Source: Heliopora coerulea (lineage: Eukaryota; Cnidaria; Anthozoa; Scleralcyonacea; Helioporidae). From it: a DNA stretch of 64,000 nucleotides. The notes under the pieces are model-generated. The model saw nothing but the letters and a program-made list of their open reading frames with translations, was not told the DNA's origin and ran no database searches. Every line of letters starts with the position of its first letter. Positions within the stretch are counted from its first letter, which is position 1. Position numbers and translations under genes: made by a program. Shown one piece after another: positions 57,757 to 64,000 of this stretch. The stretch is from assembly GCA_030142905.1 (NCBI GenBank), contig JASJOG010000290.1, positions 1-64,000 of the forward strand. The letters are read 5' to 3'.

Positions 57757-60700
57757 TTAAGAACCAAACCACATTTGTGTAGTGGAAGACGACGAGAAGG
57801 TACATCGAAACGATCTGTTGATGCATACATATGAACCAAAGTTGTATTCACCGAGATATCTTGGAGACGTACATAGATGATAACCATTTGGATACCGCCA
57901 GTCACATGATGATACGTCATTATAGTAGTTATTGATACTCAGCATCCCAGTTGATTGACTGATAGCCACTGAACATTGGGAACAAGATCCTCCTCTGATA
58001 TTCAGGTATTCAACCATTTTGCATCTATTGTTTGTTGGGTAATCGTTGCTATCATAATTCAACATTTCCAACATGGCATTGTTGACACGTAAATAATCAA
58101 TTTTGTCAGCTATCGATTGCGTGTTATAATTGCACGTCATTCTCCAGTGAGTCGTCTCCTTCTGTATGATAAGCATACGTGATTTTGACAAACGATAGTC
58201 CTCCCAGTTTGCCTCGTTCTCGTTTCTTGGATTATCATTCCTGAGAGGTTGATCGGAGTAATGAGCATTGTTTCCCAAGGTGTATGACATGACAAGGGTC
58301 CACACCTTACCAGAATCGATCGTGAAGTCACAGAAGGCTGTATAACTGGCACCTGTACTGTCGTATAAGGTATATTTTCCAGATGGGAGCGTTTGATTGA
58401 AATCATACAAGGTTCGACAACTCTTGGGAGTAATCTGACAGTTCTCTCCCGAAAAGAAGGGTCGACACTGGCAGCGATAACGTTTCCCCGAAGATGCGCA
58501 TTGCTCGATACATTTTCCACCATAAAGACATGGATTGCCGTAATTGCAACATCGAATATTTTTTCCACAGCCCTAAAACAATAAATAGAAACCAGTCAAG
58601 GTTAACCAGCACATCATTGTTCGCAAATGTGTTTTCACTCTATGCATATACCTTTTCACTCTATGCATATACCTTTCTTCTACGTTTAATAAGATGTAGT
58701 TTTAGACATAATTCACAAATTAAAGCTAAGTTAATTTAGCTTTATGTTATCATGTGCACAAACTGATATGATCAGAACTTTATGCGTTGTTCACAGAAAT
58801 TAAGGGCCAATGTCCTTATTAGTTTTATTTTGGGATCTCCTTCGTAACCAGGTAATAAAAAATGTATAAAACACTTTTTTGTCTTTCTCTTGTGGTTGGA
58901 GACAATCTTTATGTCATTCAGCATTTCTTGTTTTTATAAGATATGTGAAAAGAAGGAAAATTATCTGGACTCTGCTACAAGCTTTTGGATCTGACTTGAA
59001 AGTCGACACCCTAAAACATCTAAGTTCAGCAAGGTGGGAGAGCTGGCACGAATCTGTCTCAGCGCTTATTGCGCAGTATCCCATCATCCTCATGACATTT
59101 GCACATTTTAAGTCGAGATTCAAGAGTGCGGATGTCCGCGGCAGTGCTGAGCACCTAACGAAATGAATAATAAAAATGGAATTTTTGGTATCACTTTTGA
59201 TGTGAGAAAAGATTCTGCGTGCCGTTTATGCAGTCTCCAAGCAACTGCCGTCAAAATCTGCGAATCTAAGTGCACCAGTGGCTCTCTTGATTGAAATTTA
59301 TTTTTGTATCAACACTGAGAAATGATTTCGATAACATTTGTCAATTAGCAGAAGATATGGTGAAAGAAATGGCGTGTTGAAACTTCATTCAATGGGACCA
59401 AAATTCGAATAAGGAAGAGAGTTTTTGATGAACTCTTGAATGATGCTCGCCTGGAAAGTCCTCGTGACCGATTCAGAATTCATGCCTTTCTTCCTGTGGT
59501 GGACACGTGCTTAGGACAATTGAAAACCCGGTTTGAATCACTTCGTTGCATATTGGATTTATTTTCAAATCTGTTCCCCAGCGGTTAATAGAACTATCAG
59601 AAGCAGATTTGAAAATCTAAGTGATGAAATTCACTACAGTGTACAATACTGATGTATCATGATCTTCTGCGAGAGATTTTGGTATTCAGAACTTGTACGG
59701 AGAGCTTCATTTGATGAGCAGAAAACCCACAGGACATCCTGAATACCATTATGAAGCTGGAACTTAACTCATGTTTTCCAGATCTGGTCACCTCGTACTT
59801 CCTCTTTCTTACCCTTACCGCAACGAGCGCAGCTTCTCAAAGTTAAAATTGATACAAACGTATCTTCGATCCTCAATGGCGTAAGGACGATTGTCAGATT
59901 TGGCACTTCTCATCGTTGAAAGAGACCGTTTTGCCGAAGTTGACCGGGATAGTATCCTGAGAACTTTTGCCAAAGCTAAAGCACGAAAACATGATTTCCA
60001 ACTGATTCAGATTGTTAAAAAATTAAACCTATATTTCGATTTATGATGTCAATAAAGAATAAATAGTATAGTTATAAGGGGTTTTTTTATAATTTATTTT
60101 TATTTTTGTATATTTTATTTATATTATATATTTTTTTATATATAATTTTATATGTATAATTTTTTTTATATTTTATATTTATATAACTTTTTTTACATTG
60201 TGCCATTGATGATAAGTGAAATTTTGATAAATTAAGGTTGAAAGGCCCCAGAACCGGAGCCTCTGAAACTCCAGCTACGCCACTGGATGTTGTGGTCAAT
60301 TGATATACAGGGGTGGCCAAAAAAAAGTGGCCATCGTCAAAAATATAGCCAATTTGGTATAACTGTCACTGGAAGAACAGAAATGAAAGAAAACCGTATA
60401 TTTTTAGAATGCTTTCTTGAAGATCTGATTAAAATGTTTTTGACATACTAATTTTAAGTGCTGGCATAGAACACACGTCAATTCTTAATACTTTTTATGA
60501 TAATGTCTTCTGCTAAACATAGTGGATTTTCTCCTATTTGTTACAAATTGAATGAAATGAACTGGATCATAGAATTATCAAAATATTGTGCATTCCACAA
60601 TATTTAGTTGATCAGACTTAAGTACAAAAGATTATTAGCCAAAAAGCCAGTTACATGTGCAATTTTGAACGTTATTGTTGAGGTTTTATGTGAAAGTGAT

Positions 60701-63303
60701 GTGGCTAGTAATGGACTTAAAAAAGTCGGCACCGAGAAATCTGAGATGAAAATTAGAAGAAATCATGAAATTCTTGGATTGCTTCAAGCTGGAGTTACCA
60801 CATGTAGTGTTTCAAAAAAAATTCACATTTACCTATTCTGGGAAAAAAAAAACAAAAAAAGAACTTTGGATTAAGGTAAATTGAGTGGAGATTACAGTCG
60901 TGATCCTGGTTCTAGATGGAAACTACCAATCGAAGTGACCGTTTAATTATTAAAACGTCCAAATCAGTCACCCCAACCAAACATCAGCTAGCTGATAAAT
61001 TAGAAGCTCAGACAGGGGTCAAATTTTCAGCCAAAACCATAAATCACCTCTTGAAAGAGAGAGAATTCAAATGAAGAAAAAAATCTGAGAAACCATTTGG
61101 GAGTGAAAAGAATCGTTTACCGCGATTATCATCTACTCGTGAGCACATTAGTGGGAATATTGATGAATGGGGAAGGGGTTCTCCTACATCCCATTGAGAA
61201 TTTATGGGCTGAGTTTGACTGATTAACAAAAGACCAAAAGTTGGAAAATGAAAACGAACTTTTTGCAGTAATCAAACATGGATTACAATCAATTACCAAA
61301 GAATACTTGCATCAGCTTATTGAAAGCATGCCTCGTTTATGCAAAGCTGTGATCAAATTGAAAGGAGTGTCAGCTAGGTATTGAATGGTACGTACAGTAG
61401 GTATGTACTTGAGCTACTGTTGTTGCCTGTAGTAGTCTGTAAATAAACTTTATTGGCGATTGTGCGAACAAATTCGTTAGAGTCAAAATGAAGGACATCA
61501 GAGATGTACCAGGAATTTGTAAACTATAATATAATTAAAAACTGCGTAACGTTTGTGAATTTCAAAAATCGTTTATTAAAATTAAGATTTGAGATGATAT
61601 TTGAAATTATTTAGACGCATACATCCTAAAACGATCATTCTTAACCACGTCTGTTCATCTTGTAATGATTATGTTACGTTAACCATAATTATTTAGGATG
61701 GCCACTTTTTTTTGCTCACTCCCTGCACGTTTACAAAAAGTAAGGCTGTCCCTTGGGAATTTCGACCAACAATTAAAAAAATAGGCCTTCGTTTGTCAAT
61801 TGTTTAGAATTACTTAGCTTGAATTAAATGCCCCAGGCAACAGCATTTTCGGAAAAAAACATAAACAGAACTCCGAGCAACGAAAAACATAACCAAAACA
61901 AACAAAACCGGTACCTGTAACAAACGTGTACAACACAATGAATGCAGTAGGAAATTTTTCCCCGTTAATTTTTGCAAATCACTCATGAATTTATCTAAAA
62001 CCTGGAAATGACAATTTAGGTTCATCCTAGTGAAAGCACGTGATGTGTCCTATATGCTAATTGAACACCAGCATCAATTTTGCAAATGTGCATCAATTTT
62101 GAAAATGTCCTTAAATAGATGAATATCGTCTTCCTCAGGGAAACTCGGAAAGAAATTAGGGTTAGGATTAGGGTCAGACTTTCGATTAGGGTTAGGATTA
62201 GGGTTAAATCACCCCATTTTAAAGTTTATTTTAAACAAGCAACCTATCGCATGTAGGAACCTTCATTTCCCTTAAATAGATGATATTTGTCTTTTTGTCA
62301 CGTTTTGTGTATTGATTCTATTCATGTTTGTAAGATGTGAGACTGGGCTGGTAAATACACTCGTTTGCACTGGTGCTACACTGTAGGTTCTTTTGTTTTG
62401 CACCGAATGCGCCATAAATGACCCATGGTTAAGTTGACATGAAATGAGTATACTTACACCAGCAGAATTCCATTCAGTCCAAGATACTTCGTAGTAAGTA
62501 CAATCTGATGTATCACTCAAGGCTGCGTCAGCTTTGCTACCTGAATTCAGCTGACAGACCTTCCCACAATGGTTGACAGACTTGCACAGACAATGTTCGC
62601 TGCATTTGGCAAAACACTTGAGTGATGTATCTGCGGTTGTATTGAGGACTGTAAAACCTTCGAGACGCTTGCCAGGCACCTTACCGTTAGGGAATCGCAC
62701 TTCAGGAATAAGATTACAGTCGTCAGATAACAAGACGCCGTTCATCTTCATAAACAATGACACAATGAAATACAGCTTCATCTTGGATTCCATTACTGCA
62801 GCCTGGAGACAATTAACTTTTGAGTTAGAAGCAACGATTTGATAAAACGGGTGTCCGTACATCAAAATATACTGCTATTAACTTTTAAATTGTGAATAAT
62901 AGAAAAGCAAGGGTCGACAGTTCTGCATAATCAATTTATTGCGGTAATTTTTTTTTTTTTTCATAATCAGTTACGTGTCAGAAAGAAAAGCAACCTGTTA
63001 ACGTGACAAAATTGCTGGAGAGAAAACAGCTCTCAGATTTGACCCATAAATTTAATCGGCAGTCATGAACTATATTTTTATTAAGACTGTTGTAAAAGGC
63101 ATCGAAATTCTTTGAGTAGACGCTAAGTGAAGGAATGACTTAAAGAAGGAAAGCTCACATAAGTTGCAGGAGATGAAATTTTTATTCACATGTTTGTTAA
63201 AAGTAGTGGCATGCAGTATATTTAATGACATCATTGTTCTACTTAAATATTTAGCAAGCACAGAACAAATGGCGTATAGTCTTACCTCCAACAGACAGAG
63301 CAT
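57757..63303 (-). CDS. Gene C: secreted PAN/apple + EGF + fibrinogen-like protein
   Basis: Three coding exons: 63286-63303, 62458-62802 and 57757-58572, joining in frame to 392 residues. It is nearly identical to gene B. Visible differences include KVPGKRLEG for KVASKRLEG in exon 2, SGENC for SGESC in the EGF-like domain and DFNQTLPSG for DFNPTLPSG at the start of the fibrinogen-like domain. All splice sites and the open frame are intact, so it is a plausible expressed gene. AATAAA on the minus strand is at 57569-57574. The near-identity to gene B marks the most recent duplication in the window. Confidence 0.87.
58871..60285 (+). pseudogene. Dead hAT transposase, copy in R3
   Basis: Colinear with the R1 and R2 copies, with the same frame breaks and the same right terminal repeat ending at 60285. 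It lies in the last intron of gene C, in the opposite orientation to the gene. Confidence 0.7.
60308..61725 (+). mobile_element. Tc1/mariner relic with TA target, R3
   Basis: The same insertion as 45722-47139, with identical length (1418 bp), the same terminal repeats and the same internal deletion. It was therefore duplicated with the block and did not insert independently. Confidence 0.85.
62156..62207 (+). repeat. TTAGGG-type interstitial repeat, R3
   Basis: Identical by eye to the R2 copy at 47570-47621, with two short runs split by the same spacer. Confidence 0.6.
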
Positions 63304-64000
63304 TGTTCCTTATTCTGGTATAAATATGAGTAGGGTTAGACCCATGCTCATGAATTGTAGTTACCTTTGCTGGAGCCGTAGCCACGTCGCTCAAAACTTA
63401 CTATGTTCAGGAATGAGGTAAAACGATTTGAAGTTAAGATGTATATATACATTGGTCAGCATATGCAGGTAGTATAACCACAAACATGTGCATGTTTGTG
63501 GTTATAGAATACTGTTAACGGCACTTAGACGTGAAAAAAAGAGGTAAAAAAGATCCTGTTGCGTACTCAGTTTGGAGCATCTGTTTTATTTTGAAGTTAA
63601 TTATAACAAGCCTTTTCTCCCCCATGGTCCATTTTATGTTGTTACAATATTTCGTGATTTTGAAGCTTTTGGTTAAAAGGTGGCTGGTAAGTTGTCATGC
63701 AGATGAAATTGCCATAGTGATAAACCTAAAATTAGGTTTCACTGTAACAATTGAAATAACACGAATTTATGAATAATCGAATTGGCCATTCATGTTTGGG
63801 ATAAAATCCGAAAAATATCAATGCGATATCTGCAGATCATGATATTAATCTGGACGGGTGTGAAAAGGTAAATGGATGTCGTGAAGACGAGCCTAAGGAA
63901 CTTTATTTTCCCCATTATTTTACATACACATTTACCTGTGTTATTAAATAAATGCTAAGCTCATGCAACCTGTAATACCCGTAAATTAGGCTGAAAAAAT
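63304..64000 (-). other. Upstream region of gene C
   Basis: This holds the conserved TATATATA at 63442-63449 and then AT-rich spacer identical in order to the regions upstream of genes A and B. No gene is seen before the window ends. Confidence 0.5.

Larger units (their letters stand above)
44288..58870. repeat. Duplicated block R2 (14.6 kb)
   Basis: This second copy of the block is 3.26 kb longer than R1. A 1418-bp Tc1/mariner relic (45722-47139), a net gain of about 1.45 kb at 53516-55200 and a 350-bp MITE (56282-56631) account for nearly all of that. It ends at the hAT edge in gene C's intron. Confidence 0.85.
58871..64000. repeat. Duplicated block R3, cut by the window end
   Basis: The third copy follows R2 colinearly through the hAT relic, Tc1/mariner relic, telomere-like repeat and gene C exons 2 and 1, until the window stops. 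It cannot be seen whether R3 carries the tyrosine-recombinase relic and the 350-bp MITE, or whether more copies follow. Confidence 0.9.

Overview
This is nuclear DNA of an animal, most likely an anthozoan cnidarian (a stony coral or close relative). It has spliced genes with canonical GT/AG introns, AT-rich introns full of transposon relics, tRNA-derived repeats, a Penelope-like remnant, hAT, Tc1/mariner and tyrosine-recombinase relics, and secreted PAN/EGF/fibrinogen-like proteins of the kind expanded in corals. The species assignment is inference.

Region 1 (1-30060, + strand) is one complete gene, XRCC6 (Ku70), the DNA-end-binding subunit of the Ku heterodimer in non-homologous end joining. 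I traced 22 coding exons from 932 to 29728. All junctions keep frame and give a 604-residue protein, against 609 in human. Its introns carry the most unusual structures of this half. Intron 2 holds a 2.9-kb array of tRNA-like 258-bp units bounded by an 11-bp direct repeat, and a palindromic tRNA-derived element with a 12-bp target-site duplication. Intron 6 has an antisense LINE with a restriction-like endonuclease. Intron 13 has a minisatellite and a non-autonomous hAT-like element. Intron 14 has a Penelope-like remnant, intron 16 a foldback hairpin, and intron 20 a diverged dimer of the tRNA-like unit.

Region 2 (31040-64000, - strand) is a tandem array of three paralogous secreted-protein genes, A (31096-35923), B (43174-48717) and C (57757-63303). 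Each has three coding exons: a 6-codon first exon; a signal peptide plus cysteine-rich PAN/apple-like exon; and a large EGF plus fibrinogen-like exon. The array arose by segmental duplication of blocks of about 11.3 kb (R1) and 14.6 kb (R2), plus a third block cut by the window end (R3). The block boundary lies at the edge of a dead hAT transposase inside the last intron. The size difference between R1 and R2 is accounted for by three insertions in R2: a Tc1/mariner relic, a tyrosine-recombinase (Crypton/DUF3504-like) relic and a 350-bp MITE. R1 preserves the empty sites of the first and third. Gene A pairs young exons 1-2 with an older, diverged exon 3.

I found no prokaryotic features, CRISPR arrays or rRNA genes. 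Similarity statements are by eye, because no alignment was run.
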